From Alphaproteobacteria bacterium (GTDB taxonomy: Bacteria > Pseudomonadota > Alphaproteobacteria > Sphingomonadales > Emcibacteraceae): DNA of 64,000 bases. The stretch lies in NCBI GenBank assembly GCA_020446675.1, contig JAGREE010000012.1:1-64000 (forward strand), in the 5' to 3' direction. Both the position numbers and the translations under genes were made by a program. How positions within the stretch are numbered: the stretch's first letter is position 1; each line of letters starts with the position of its first letter. The notes under the pieces were generated by a model. It was not told where the DNA came from and did no database searches. It saw only the letters and a program-made list of their open reading frames with translations. Positions 7,238-15,976 of the stretch are shown piece after piece.

Positions 7238-8698
7238 ATGAAAACGTTACAATCGATTTTTCTATTCTTTCTGATATCTGTTTCGTCAGCATGGGCGCAA
7301 AATGGACTACCGGCAAATTTTGACGAAACTGTGCTCAGCAATATGGAGAAATGGCATGCGCCCGGTCTTGGGCTTGCCATCGTCAAAGACGGAAAAACAG
7401 TCCTGACAAAAGGATATGGGGTTAAATCCATAAAGAGCGGTGCGCCAGCGGATAAAAACACCCTGTTTCAGGCAGGGTCCACCACCAAGGCTTTTGCCGC
7501 AATGTCTATTGCCATGCTGATCGATCAGGGAAAAGTGACTTGGGATGACCCGATCATCAAGCATATCCCGGAATTTAAAATGAAAGATAAATATGTTCAG
7601 AATAATCTGACGATCCGGGATGCGCTTAGCCATGTCAGCGGTGTTTCACCTTTAAGCAATATCAATATGTTTCTGGGGCTTAATATTGATGAAACATGGG
7701 CCCTGATGGCGGAAACCGGACAGCAGGCCACACTCAGACAGAAATGGGACTATAACAATACCACTTTTGCGCTTGCCGGAAGGATTGTTGAACGCCTTTC
7801 AGGGATGAGGTTCCACGACTTTGTCAGAACAAATATTCTTGATCCACTTGGCATGGATCATACCCGGCTTCTAGACGTTAATGTTGAAAATGATCCGGAC
7901 CGAGCCGATGCTCATCAATATTATAAGGGCAAAGAATATCAGATTCCTTACCCTTATATTGAATATACACAGTCGGCAGGGATGATTAATTCCACCCCGG
8001 AAGATATGGCAAAATGGATGAAATTTCTGCTGGCAAAGGGAAAGTGGAATGGCAAACAGCTTGTATCTTCCGAACTGATTGAGGAAATGATGAAACCACA
8101 GGCTCTTTTGGATCCTGAAGGAATGTATCCAGCCGCCACCACTTATGACCAGCATTATTATGCCTATGGTCTGGCCTGGTTCGTACATGATTTTCGCGGG
8201 CATAAAATGGTTATGCATACGGGCAGTATTTATGGAATGTCAGCAATCATTGGTCTTTTTCCGGATGACAATATTGGCGTTTATATTTTCATCAATGGCG
8301 ACCATATCGAATATCGTCACGCTCTGATGTATCAGGTGCTTGACAATCTTTTGGGAAATGAGGACACAGACTGGTCTGATAAAATATATCCCCTTTATAA
8401 TTCCGATAAAAATTCAGAGAAACCGGAAATAAAACTATATCCGGATATTACTGAGGATGCGCTTATTGGGGACTATGTATTGGAAGGGTCATATCCTCTT
8501 TACATTAAGGAATACGGAAAAACCCTGACGGCTCATGTTGGGCGATTAATGTTTGAACTGGTTCGGGAAAATGACCGCTACCGTGTCATCAGCCCGGAAA
8601 CCCGTGAGATTCCATGGGATAATTATCTTGAAATGGAAACGGTTGAGGGTGTGGTAACATCCGTTACATTAAACGGCTTGAGTTACCTTAAAAAGTAA
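7238..8698 (+). CDS. exported serine hydrolase of the beta-lactamase/DD-peptidase fold
   Basis: 486 residues with a Sec signal peptide (MKTLQSIFLFFLISVSSAWAQ). The class C beta-lactamase-like domain has the SxxK motif STTK (Ser81, Lys84) and the YxN motif in WDYNNTTF near residue 170. A DUF3471-like C-terminal domain is likely after residue 390. Such proteins include esterases, D-aminopeptidases and penicillin-binding-like enzymes; true beta-lactamase activity is uncommon. An alternative start at 7226 exists, but the GGGG 5-9 bases before 7238 and the clean signal peptide favour 7238. It follows the acylase gene closely and ends at a strong stem-loop. Confidence 0.82.
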   Translation: MKTLQSIFLFFLISVSSAWAQNGLPANFDETVLSNMEKWHAPGLGLAIVKDGKTVLTKGYGVKSIKSGAPADKNTLFQAGSTTKAFAAMSIAMLIDQGKVTWDDPIIKHIPEFKMKDKYVQNNLTIRDALSHVSGVSPLSNINMFLGLNIDETWALMAETGQQATLRQKWDYNNTTFALAGRIVERLSGMRFHDFVRTNILDPLGMDHTRLLDVNVENDPDRADAHQYYKGKEYQIPYPYIEYTQSAGMINSTPEDMAKWMKFLLAKGKWNGKQLVSSELIEEMMKPQALLDPEGMYPAATTYDQHYYAYGLAWFVHDFRGHKMVMHTGSIYGMSAIIGLFPDDNIGVYIFINGDHIEYRHALMYQVLDNLLGNEDTDWSDKIYPLYNSDKNSEKPEIKLYPDITEDALIGDYVLEGSYPLYIKEYGKTLTAHVGRLMFELVRENDRYRVISPETREIPWDNYLEMETVEGVVTSVTLNGLSYLKK

Positions 8699-8726
8699 TT
8701 TCCTAATATTATCTTAGCTATGAATT

Positions 8727-8750
8727 AATCTGCCCCTTTTGGGGCAGATT
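8727..8750. terminator. stem-loop between convergent genes
   Basis: AATCTGCCCC pairs perfectly with GGGGCAGATT across a TTTT loop: 10 bp between the end of the + strand serine hydrolase and the end of the - strand RidA gene. There is no clear T-run after it, so it may be a Rho-assisted or structural 3' end rather than a classic intrinsic terminator. Confidence 0.6.
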
Positions 8751-8757
8751 ACAGTGG

Positions 8758-9207
8758 TTATTTCAATCCGACAGTTGCCATACATTCAATTTCCGCTAAT
8801 GCTCCACCGGAAAGAATGAGGTTGCCTACACCGCTACGCGCAGGGGGATGCTCGCCAAAATAACTACGATAAACTTTATTAAGGGCCGCTCTGTCATCCG
8901 GGTTTGTCATAAAAACGGTGCATTTAACGACTTCATCCATGGATGAGCCATATTTTTCCAGTGCCGCTTTAATATTTTTCATAATATTATGGGTCTGGGT
9001 TTCAACATCAGCTGGAAACTTTCGGGTTTCAGGATCCTTGCCGGTCATACCGGAAAGATAAAGCATATTACCGACCCTGACGGCGGATGAAAGCAAAGCA
9101 TCAGGACTATTGGTATAATATTCGACGGTATCTTTATTTTGTGACCAGGCAGCCTGTGCAAAGAAGCCAGTGATCAATATTGATATAATTAAACTTAATT
9201 TTTTCAT
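8758..9207 (-). CDS. exported RidA-family protein
   Basis: 149 residues: a signal peptide (about residues 1-22, MKKLSLIISILITGFFAQAAWSQ) and a single RidA domain. RidA proteins hydrolyse reactive enamine/imine intermediates; the conserved arginine is present in PPARSGVGN and the C-terminal glutamate in AEIECMA, so the domain looks active. A Sec signal is unusual because the best-known members are cytosolic. It lies 11 bases behind the serine hydrolase gene on the same strand, so the two are probably co-expressed in the periplasm. The substrate may be an imine made outside the cytoplasm, or the fold may simply bind a ligand there. Confidence 0.82.
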   Translation of the reverse strand: MKKLSLIISILITGFFAQAAWSQNKDTVEYYTNSPDALLSSAVRVGNMLYLSGMTGKDPETRKFPADVETQTHNIMKNIKAALEKYGSSMDEVVKCTVFMTNPDDRAALNKVYRSYFGEHPPARSGVGNLILSGGALAEIECMATVGLK

Positions 9208-9218
9208 GTTTATGTCCT

Positions 9219-10496
9219 TTAATCTACAATTGCCTGATAAATCAGGGCGCGTAATTTATCACTTTCATTCATATCTCCGGCGGGTATCAGCTGGGTCAGA
9301 TAAACAAAAACAATTTTTTCCTTAGGATCAACCCAATATGTGGAATGATAGGCACCGCCCCATCCAAAATTACCTTCTGAACTGGGTTGGCCAAAAGCGC
9401 CCATATCCATAACAATTTCAAAGCCCAAACCAAATTTTCTTCCTGCGCCGAATTCAATATCACCAATATGATTTTTGGTCATAAGTTCCACAGTTTTTCG
9501 GCTTATGATCCGTGCGCCGTTTAATTCGCCGCCATTTAACATCATCTGTAAAAAGGTGCCATAATCATGGGTTGTTGAAATAAGTCCTGCACCACCGGAA
9601 AAGCTTTTACGCGGGCCGGTAACGTAATGTCCCTGCCCCACATGTCTTCCCCCGTCCATTTGTCCCGGGTTATCAGCAAGGTTGATTTTATCCCCTTTTA
9701 AGGAATAAACGGTGGCCAGGCGATTGGCTTTTTCCTTGGGAACGTAAAATACTGTATCATGCATATGCAGGGGATCTAGAATATTTTCCTTGATAAACTG
9801 ATCAAGCGACTGCCCGGATACGACCTCAATTACGGCACCAAGAATATCGGTGTTATACCCATAGACAAACTGTTCGCCGGGCTGTGCCGCCTGTGGCAGG
9901 CTGGCGATGCGTCTTACGGTTTCCCTGATGGGTTCATCTCGGTCCGCAAAATACCATCCGTAAATTCCTGCTTTTTTCCAGGCGGCTTCGCCCGGACCAG
10001 TACCGTAGCTGATGCCTGCTGTGTGGGTTAGGAGATCCCTTATGGTGATTTTCCGCTTGGCGGGCACGACAGTGTACCCACCTTTTCCGTCATCTGCCGC
10101 AACGGTTGTCTCCATATATTCTGGTAAATATTTACCGACCGCATCACCAATGAGTAATTTACCCTGTTCCTGTAATATCATGATGCCAACGCTTGTAATC
10201 GCTTTGGACTGGGAAGCAATCCGGAACATGTTATCCCGCTTCATCGGATCTTTGCTTGCGGTATCACGCATTCCGAAGGCTTTATGGTAAACGGGCATTC
10301 CGTTTCGTGCGATATAAACAACGGCGCCGCCAATTTTTTCATTATCAACATAGCCCTGCATTACCCCATCAATTCGGCTTAGCCGTTCAATGGACATCCC
10401 CTGATTGATTTGTGCATAGGCACTTGGTAAGGAAAGTGAAAATAATAAAAACACGAAAATATAACGTGTTCTTTTAACTAAATGTGTGATTGTCAT
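9219..10496 (-). CDS. exported serine hydrolase of the beta-lactamase fold
   Basis: 425 residues with a signal peptide ending near SAYAQ (residue 29). The SxxK nucleophile motif is SQSK (Ser95, Lys98), and FVYGYNTD carries the YxN motif. A third-motif-like GWGGAYHS lies near residue 375. The family covers esterases, EstB-like enzymes and peptidases more often than beta-lactamases. It is first of a two-gene operon with the exported RidA protein. It belongs to the same fold as the + strand hydrolase at 7.2-8.7 kb, but the sequences are only distantly alike, so this is not a recent duplication. Confidence 0.83.
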   Translation of the reverse strand: MTITHLVKRTRYIFVFLLFSLSLPSAYAQINQGMSIERLSRIDGVMQGYVDNEKIGGAVVYIARNGMPVYHKAFGMRDTASKDPMKRDNMFRIASQSKAITSVGIMILQEQGKLLIGDAVGKYLPEYMETTVAADDGKGGYTVVPAKRKITIRDLLTHTAGISYGTGPGEAAWKKAGIYGWYFADRDEPIRETVRRIASLPQAAQPGEQFVYGYNTDILGAVIEVVSGQSLDQFIKENILDPLHMHDTVFYVPKEKANRLATVYSLKGDKINLADNPGQMDGGRHVGQGHYVTGPRKSFSGGAGLISTTHDYGTFLQMMLNGGELNGARIISRKTVELMTKNHIGDIEFGAGRKFGLGFEIVMDMGAFGQPSSEGNFGWGGAYHSTYWVDPKEKIVFVYLTQLIPAGDMNESDKLRALIYQAIVD

Positions 10497-10593
10497 AATA
10501 TTCCCCGTTCATTTGTTTTATTTTAGGGAATGGTGACCTATTTTATCAAGATTTGCAAATTTTTAGATTTGCCGTTGAATACCATAATATCTG

Positions 10594-11223
10594 TTAGGCA
10601 CTTTCTGTAAGGGCAAGTTTAAGTGCAAAGCCAACAAAGATCGTTCCGGCAATCCTGTTTAATATGATCTGGGCTTTATCAGATTTTCTGAGAAACTCAC
10701 CCAGCCTTCCAGCCAAATAAGCGATTGAAATAAACACAATCAGAAAGGCAAGAATGAAAGCGGCGGCTAGTTCAATGGTTTGCCGGGCAATATGACCAAG
10801 TGTCGGGTCTATGAACTGAGGGAAAAAGGCCAGAAAGAAAATAGCAATTTTAGGATTGCTGATATTCATCAGAATGCCGCGGCGGTATAGACGAAAATTG
10901 CCTCGCGGTTTATTTGTTGGTTCTGATATTTTTGCTTTTCCCGCGCGAAAAGCGTGCCAGGAAAGATAAAGAAGATAAGCGACTCCAAAAAATTTCAGAA
11001 TTGTAAAGGCCGTTACTGAGGATTTGATGAGAATAGTGACACCAAAAATAACGGCCGTCGTGTGACAGATCAGACCTGTTAAAAGGCCAAGGGTCAGGCA
11101 AATTCCGGCGACGGGACCTTCCAGTGCCGCCTGGGTCAACAGAAATAAATTATCCGGCCCCGGGACGAGAGATAGCAAAAGTGATGCCGTAAAAATGGCT
11201 AAAAGAACTTCTGTGGGGACCAT
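10594..11223 (-). CDS. LysE/RhtB family amino-acid exporter
   Basis: 209 residues, the usual length for LysE-family translocators, which export amino acids or related metabolites by proton exchange at the inner membrane. The N-terminal signature SLVPGPDNLFLLTQAALEG is typical of RhtB-like members, and five to six hydrophobic segments follow. The gene is single, with SD-like GGAGG upstream (on the - strand, near 11230). It is divergent from the exported esterase at 11.36 kb. The substrate cannot be told from sequence. Confidence 0.87.
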   Translation of the reverse strand: MVPTEVLLAIFTASLLLSLVPGPDNLFLLTQAALEGPVAGICLTLGLLTGLICHTTAVIFGVTILIKSSVTAFTILKFFGVAYLLYLSWHAFRAGKAKISEPTNKPRGNFRLYRRGILMNISNPKIAIFFLAFFPQFIDPTLGHIARQTIELAAAFILAFLIVFISIAYLAGRLGEFLRKSDKAQIILNRIAGTIFVGFALKLALTESA

Positions 11224-11304
11224 TTAAAACCTCCAGTTTGTTTTCTGTCAGAATAAAAGAAAAACTATCGAAATCAATATTTGTCTTTCTTGATGTTTTA
11301 CATC

Positions 11305-11336
11305 TTGTATGTCATGCTTTTTGTATGTCATGCTTT
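11305..11336. repeat. perfect 2 x 16-bp tandem repeat
   Basis: TTGTATGTCATGCTTT occurs twice in immediate succession between the divergent LysE and esterase genes, ending 27 bases before the esterase start. It may be a doubled regulator site or a slippage duplication. Confidence 0.6.
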
Positions 11337-11363
11337 GAAAAATAAAAAATGGGAGGTTAGTTA

Positions 11364-12152
11364 GTGAAATCATTATTAAAAGCAGCAGGCCTTATTGTTT
11401 TCTGGCTATATGCGGCAATTTCAAACGCACAGGAGTTGGAAATTAAAGAAATGGGACCCGGCCTTCATAGAATGGAAGTAACGCATCCGGATGGTACATT
11501 ACAGCGCTATATCATAAGCGTTCCGGACGGATATGATGGCAGCAAAGCCGTACCGCTTATTCTTGGACTTCACTATGGATTTCAGAGACAGGAAGGATCA
11601 ACAATCCCGGAGCCATACTGGTCGGAAGGGTTTTTTACCAAAATTTATCAGCAGGCTTTTAAACCACTCGGGGCAATTTTTCTGGCGGCCGACTCAGTGA
11701 ATGGGAACTGGTCTACGCCGGAAAATGAAAAAGCGGTTCTAAGCCTTATGGATAGTGTGATTGCGACTTATAATATAGATCCATCAAAAACCATTGTCAC
11801 AGGCTACAGTATGGGCGGATTTGGCACCTGGCATTTTGCCTCAAAATTTCAGGATCGTTTTGCCGGAGCCCTGCCGATTGCCGGGATGCCGGCGGAAATG
11901 GACGGTTTTCGTGAAAACCGTAAAATGCTTGATGTGGACTGGAAAATCCCGCTTTATATCATTCATTCACGAGTTGATGGTTTGATTGATATTGGGCCGA
12001 CAGAGGACTATGTAAAAAAGCTTGAGGCGGAAGGCAAGGATGTGACTTTTCAGGTGCTGACCGTGATTACCCACCATCAGGAAAATCTGTTGCCGGAACC
12101 AATGGGAAAGACCGTGCCCTGGATCAGAAGAGTATGGGAAAATGTTAAATAA
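11364..12152 (+). CDS. exported alpha/beta-hydrolase esterase (PHB-depolymerase-like)
   Basis: 262 residues with signal peptide MKSLLKAAGLIVFWLYAAISNAQ. The nucleophile elbow GYSMGG places the catalytic serine at 149, and the layout (IISVPDGYDGS, LILGLHYG) resembles the PHB depolymerase/feruloyl esterase-like family. A probable Asp is in the HSRVDGLIDI segment near residue 205, and a His lies in ITHHQENL near 238. Start is GTG, 5-10 bases after a GGAGG ribosome site. It probably hydrolyses ester bonds in the periplasm or outside the cell; the substrate is unknown. It may or may not be linked to the cyanophycin genes that begin 139 bases later. Confidence 0.78.
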   Translation: MKSLLKAAGLIVFWLYAAISNAQELEIKEMGPGLHRMEVTHPDGTLQRYIISVPDGYDGSKAVPLILGLHYGFQRQEGSTIPEPYWSEGFFTKIYQQAFKPLGAIFLAADSVNGNWSTPENEKAVLSLMDSVIATYNIDPSKTIVTGYSMGGFGTWHFASKFQDRFAGALPIAGMPAEMDGFRENRKMLDVDWKIPLYIIHSRVDGLIDIGPTEDYVKKLEAEGKDVTFQVLTVITHHQENLLPEPMGKTVPWIRRVWENVK

Positions 12153-12217
12153 TAAATATTGTTTTAAAATTGAAGGAATTAGGCTATTTATGGGGTTATA
12201 GCTTATAATATTAAGCG

Positions 12218-12240
12218 GATCCGGTTTTTTGGGCCGGATC
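12218..12240 (+). terminator. weak stem-loop after the esterase gene
   Basis: GATCCGG pairs with CCGGATC around a 9-base loop that contains a T-run. No T-run follows the stem. It may end the esterase transcript before the cyanophycin genes, but this is uncertain. Confidence 0.3.
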
Positions 12241-12290
12241 AATCGGGGCGGGGAAATATTTAGCCAATAAGTGTAAGGTTTAATAAAAGA

Positions 12291-13142
12291 ATGTGTCCAG
12301 CAATAGTGGAAGAAGGACATCAAAGGGGTTACATCATTCCCATTGGTGGTGCTGAAAATAAAGATACCAACCCTTCTATTTTAAAAAAATTTACTGAAAT
12401 TTCAGGTGGAAAAAACGCGAAAATTGTGATTATTCCGACGGCGTCGCGCCTTGATGATACAGGCGAACGATATGAAAAAATATTTTCTGAAATCGGTGCC
12501 GGTGAAGTAAGCCATATTGATATTACAAGCCGGGAAGACTGTAACAACCCAGAATTTGCCAGCCGCTGCGAAGAGGCCACGGGCATTTTTATCACTGGTG
12601 GCAATCAGCTACGACTTGCGACTATTCTTGGTGGCACAGCGGTCGCACAGGTTATCAGAACAGCAAATGCCCGTGGTGTCCATGTTGCGGGCACCTCGGC
12701 CGGGGCATCAATTATGTCGGAACATATGATTGCAGGCGGTGAATCAAATGAATCGCCAAGAGAGGGTGGTGCTATATTGGCACCGGGACTTGGTCTGACC
12801 AATGCAATGATCATTGATCAGCATTTTTCGGAAAGAAACCGGCTTGGAAGACTGCTTTCAGCCATTGCCTTTAATCCATTTCTGATGGGAATGGGAATTG
12901 ATGAAGATACAGCGGCCTTTATCGGCCCGGATGATATGTGCGAGGTGATTGGTAGTGGAACGGTAACCATTGTTGATGGTGTGGATTTGACCTATTCATC
13001 AGCCTATGGCACCGACAATACAAAAGCATTGGGCCTTCTTGGTTTAAAGCTTGATATTCTGCATGAAGGCTGCCTTTATAATTTTGATATCAGGGAAGCA
13101 TTCCCGCCTATTGAAGATCGGCAGAATGTTTGTAAAATTTAA
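12291..13142 (+). CDS. cphB: cyanophycinase
   Basis: 283 residues of the S51 peptidase-like cyanophycinase family, which cuts the storage polymer multi-L-arginyl-poly-L-aspartate to beta-Asp-Arg dipeptides. The nucleophile serine is in GTSAGAS (Ser136); the preceding ITGGNQLRLA and the later IDQHFSERNRLGRL are family hallmarks. Length fits intracellular cyanophycinases, and there is no signal peptide. It is the first gene of cphB-cphA-cphA-like, 30 bases before the synthetase. The ribosome site is weak. Context and motifs agree, so the call is strong. Confidence 0.93.
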   Translation: MCPAIVEEGHQRGYIIPIGGAENKDTNPSILKKFTEISGGKNAKIVIIPTASRLDDTGERYEKIFSEIGAGEVSHIDITSREDCNNPEFASRCEEATGIFITGGNQLRLATILGGTAVAQVIRTANARGVHVAGTSAGASIMSEHMIAGGESNESPREGGAILAPGLGLTNAMIIDQHFSERNRLGRLLSAIAFNPFLMGMGIDEDTAAFIGPDDMCEVIGSGTVTIVDGVDLTYSSAYGTDNTKALGLLGLKLDILHEGCLYNFDIREAFPPIEDRQNVCKI

Positions 13143-13172
13143 AATATAACTAAAATATTGAGAGGGACTTAA

Positions 13173-15971
13173 ATGAAAATATTAAAAACGAATTTATATT
13201 TGGGGCCCAATCAATATGCCAAATTTAAGGTCATCCGGCATGTGCTGGATATTGGCGTTCTGGAGGACTGGCCTTCTGCGAAAATCGGTAGCGAATTTGT
13301 TGACGGACTGGTTGAGGCGCTGCCCGGGCTTCACGAGCATGGCTGCTCTTACCGTGTGCCAGGGGGGTTTATTCGTCGACTAAGGGAAGATGAAGGCACC
13401 TGGATGGCCCATATTATCGAGCATGTGGCGCTGGAGCTACAATGTGTTGCCGGTAATGAGGTTACGTTTGGCCGCACCCGATCAACGGGTGAAGTTGGTC
13501 AGTATAATATGGTTTATGCTTATATACATAAGGACGTAGGATTGGCGGCCTGTGAACTTGCCATTAAGTTATTGATGCATTTATTGCCAAAAGATTTGCA
13601 GGAAAAAACAGACTATCCGATTGAAGAAGATTTCGACTGGGAAGCAGAACAGACAAGATTTATTAAAAGTGCACAAAGGCATGCTTTCGGCCCTAGTACC
13701 GCTTCACTCGTCGCGGCGGCAGAGGAAAGGGATATTCCGTGGCTGCGGCTGAATAAATATAGTCTGGTCCAATTCGGACATGGGAAACATCAAAAAAGAA
13801 TTCAGGCGACCATTACATCAGAAACCAATCATATTGCTGTGGAAATTTCCTGCGATAAGGAAGATACCCATAATCTGCTGAATGATTTGGGGCTGCCAGT
13901 TCCGCAACAACAAATGGTTTATAGCTCAAATGAGGCCATTAAAGCCGCACAGCGCATAGGGTATCCTGTCGTTGTCAAACCGCTGAACGCCAATCACGGT
14001 CGGGGTGTATCGATCAATTTAAGTAGCGATGAGGAAGTGGAAGCTGCTTTTGATGTCGCGAAAGAACAAGGGACGAGTCGGGCTGTCCTTGTCGAAAGCT
14101 ATATGACAGGTTTTGATCACAGGATGCTGGTCGTAAATAATGAACTGGTTGCGGTGGCAAAGCGCGTTCCGGGGCATGTGGTCGGGGATGGAAAACATAC
14201 GATTGCAGAGCTTATTGATATTGTGAATGAAGACCCGCGTCGTGGTGTCGGTCATGAAAAGGTCCTGACAATTCTTGAAATTGACAGTCAGGCAAGAAGA
14301 TTAATGAAAAATGCCGGATATACAGAAGAAACAGTGCTTGAAGATGGCAAGATTTTTTATCTTCGGGATACGGCCAATCTTTCGACTGGGGGCACCGCTA
14401 TTGATCTGACCGATGTCGTCCATCCTGATAATAAGGAAATGGCGCAGCGGGCAATTCAAGCCGTCGGACTTGATGTTGGCGGCGTTGATTTTTTGACCAC
14501 TGATATCAGTAAATCCTATAAAGTGGTTGGCGGCGGTATTGTTGAGGTAAATGCCGCACCAGGCTTTAGGATGCATGTTGCACCATCAGAGGGAAAAGCA
14601 CGTGACGTTTCGGGAAAAGTGCTGGAAATGCTATTCCCGGTTGGAACCCCAAGCCGTATTCCAATCGCAGCCATTACCGGAACCAACGGCAAAACCACAA
14701 CGTCAAGAATGCTGGCCCATATCATAAAAACCTGTGGTTATACAGTGGGGCTTACCACGACGGACGGAATATATGTTGATGGGAAGCAGACAGTTAAAGG
14801 GGATACAACCGGGCCCCGCTCTGCCCAAATGGTCCTGCGGGATCCTACAGTTGACTTTGCCGTTCTTGAAACTGCAAGAGGCGGGTTGGTCAGAAACGGA
14901 CTTGGTTATGATAGTACAAATGTTTCGGCATGTCTAAATGTGGCGTCAGACCATCTGGGGATGGGGGGTATTGATACTCTGGAACAGCTCGCTGAAATTA
15001 AAAGAATTGTTATTGAAGCGGCGACAGATACGGTGGTTTTGAATGCGGATGATAAACACTGCCTTCTGATGGCGGATTATGCCGATGCGGATAATATTTT
15101 CTATGTGACCATGCACCATAATCATGCATTGGTAAAACAACATATTGATGCCGGCGGGAAGGCCTGTGTTCTTGAAAAAGGCATGAATGGGGATTTGATC
15201 ACTATTTATGATAACAGTACTCATATTCCGGTATTATGGTCACATCTTATCCCGGCAACCATTGAAGGAAAAGCGCTCCATAATGTGCAGAATGCCATGT
15301 TTGCAGTGGCAATGGCCTATAGCTTTGGTGAAGATCTGGACCAGATCAGACTTGGACTTAAAACCTTTAATACCACATTCTCACAGGCGCCGGGACGGAT
15401 GAATGTTTTTGACAAGCATGGCTTCCGGGTTATTCTGGATTATGCCCATAATCCGGCGGCATTCAGCGTGATGACTGATCTGGTAGATAAACTGAATACT
15501 CATTCCCGTAAGCTTATTGTTGCTTCCTGTCCGGGGGACAGGCGTGATCAGGATGTAGTAGAAAGCACGGAAGTCATTGCCGGCCACTTTGATCATTATT
15601 TCTTAAAGGCAGATGATAATCGGCGCGGACGGGAAAATGATGAAATTCCAAATATGATGAAAAAATGCCTGATGGATAATGGTGTTGCGGAAGAAGCTAT
15701 TACAGTTATTCCTGATGAGGTCGAGGCGATTGATAAGGCCCTGAATTCAGCAGGTGATAATGATCTTCTGGTTGTTTTTGGTGATAATGTTACGCGGTCC
15801 TGGAAGCAGATTATCAATTTTGGTGGCAATAAATCAGAGGCCGTTGCAACTAAATCAGAAATAAAAATTAAAGCCCCGGCATATGAAGATCTGATAGATG
15901 TGAATCTTCAGATCATCAGGGATGAGCGTGGTGTGCGTCTCGCCCGTGAAGATATTGAAGATGGTGACTGA
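13173..15971 (+). CDS. cphA: cyanophycin synthetase
   Basis: 932 residues with the full CphA architecture: an N-terminal domain (about 1-210), an ATP-grasp domain (about 210-480) that adds Asp to the backbone, and a Mur-ligase-like domain (about 490-880) that adds Arg to the Asp side chain. The Mur P-loop reads GTNGKTTTSR near residue 503, and RVPGHVVGDGKHT lies in the ATP-grasp part. Length is in the usual 870-1000 range. A good GAGAGGG ribosome site precedes the ATG. It sits between cyanophycinase and an ATP-grasp-less paralogue, five bases from the latter, and should be translated from the same mRNA. Confidence 0.95.
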   Translation: MKILKTNLYLGPNQYAKFKVIRHVLDIGVLEDWPSAKIGSEFVDGLVEALPGLHEHGCSYRVPGGFIRRLREDEGTWMAHIIEHVALELQCVAGNEVTFGRTRSTGEVGQYNMVYAYIHKDVGLAACELAIKLLMHLLPKDLQEKTDYPIEEDFDWEAEQTRFIKSAQRHAFGPSTASLVAAAEERDIPWLRLNKYSLVQFGHGKHQKRIQATITSETNHIAVEISCDKEDTHNLLNDLGLPVPQQQMVYSSNEAIKAAQRIGYPVVVKPLNANHGRGVSINLSSDEEVEAAFDVAKEQGTSRAVLVESYMTGFDHRMLVVNNELVAVAKRVPGHVVGDGKHTIAELIDIVNEDPRRGVGHEKVLTILEIDSQARRLMKNAGYTEETVLEDGKIFYLRDTANLSTGGTAIDLTDVVHPDNKEMAQRAIQAVGLDVGGVDFLTTDISKSYKVVGGGIVEVNAAPGFRMHVAPSEGKARDVSGKVLEMLFPVGTPSRIPIAAITGTNGKTTTSRMLAHIIKTCGYTVGLTTTDGIYVDGKQTVKGDTTGPRSAQMVLRDPTVDFAVLETARGGLVRNGLGYDSTNVSACLNVASDHLGMGGIDTLEQLAEIKRIVIEAATDTVVLNADDKHCLLMADYADADNIFYVTMHHNHALVKQHIDAGGKACVLEKGMNGDLITIYDNSTHIPVLWSHLIPATIEGKALHNVQNAMFAVAMAYSFGEDLDQIRLGLKTFNTTFSQAPGRMNVFDKHGFRVILDYAHNPAAFSVMTDLVDKLNTHSRKLIVASCPGDRRDQDVVESTEVIAGHFDHYFLKADDNRRGRENDEIPNMMKKCLMDNGVAEEAITVIPDEVEAIDKALNSAGDNDLLVVFGDNVTRSWKQIINFGGNKSEAVATKSEIKIKAPAYEDLIDVNLQIIRDERGVRLAREDIEDGD

Positions 15972-15976
15972 TCCGC

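Noticed and set aside
8758-10496. Beta-lactamase resistance gene
   Set aside because: The SxxK fold is shared by many esterases and peptidases; the third motif and overall similarity do not point to a true class C beta-lactamase.
10555-10572. GCAAAT/ATTTGC stem after the LysE gene
   Set aside because: Only 6 A/T-rich base pairs with no T-run on the - strand; too weak to call a terminator.
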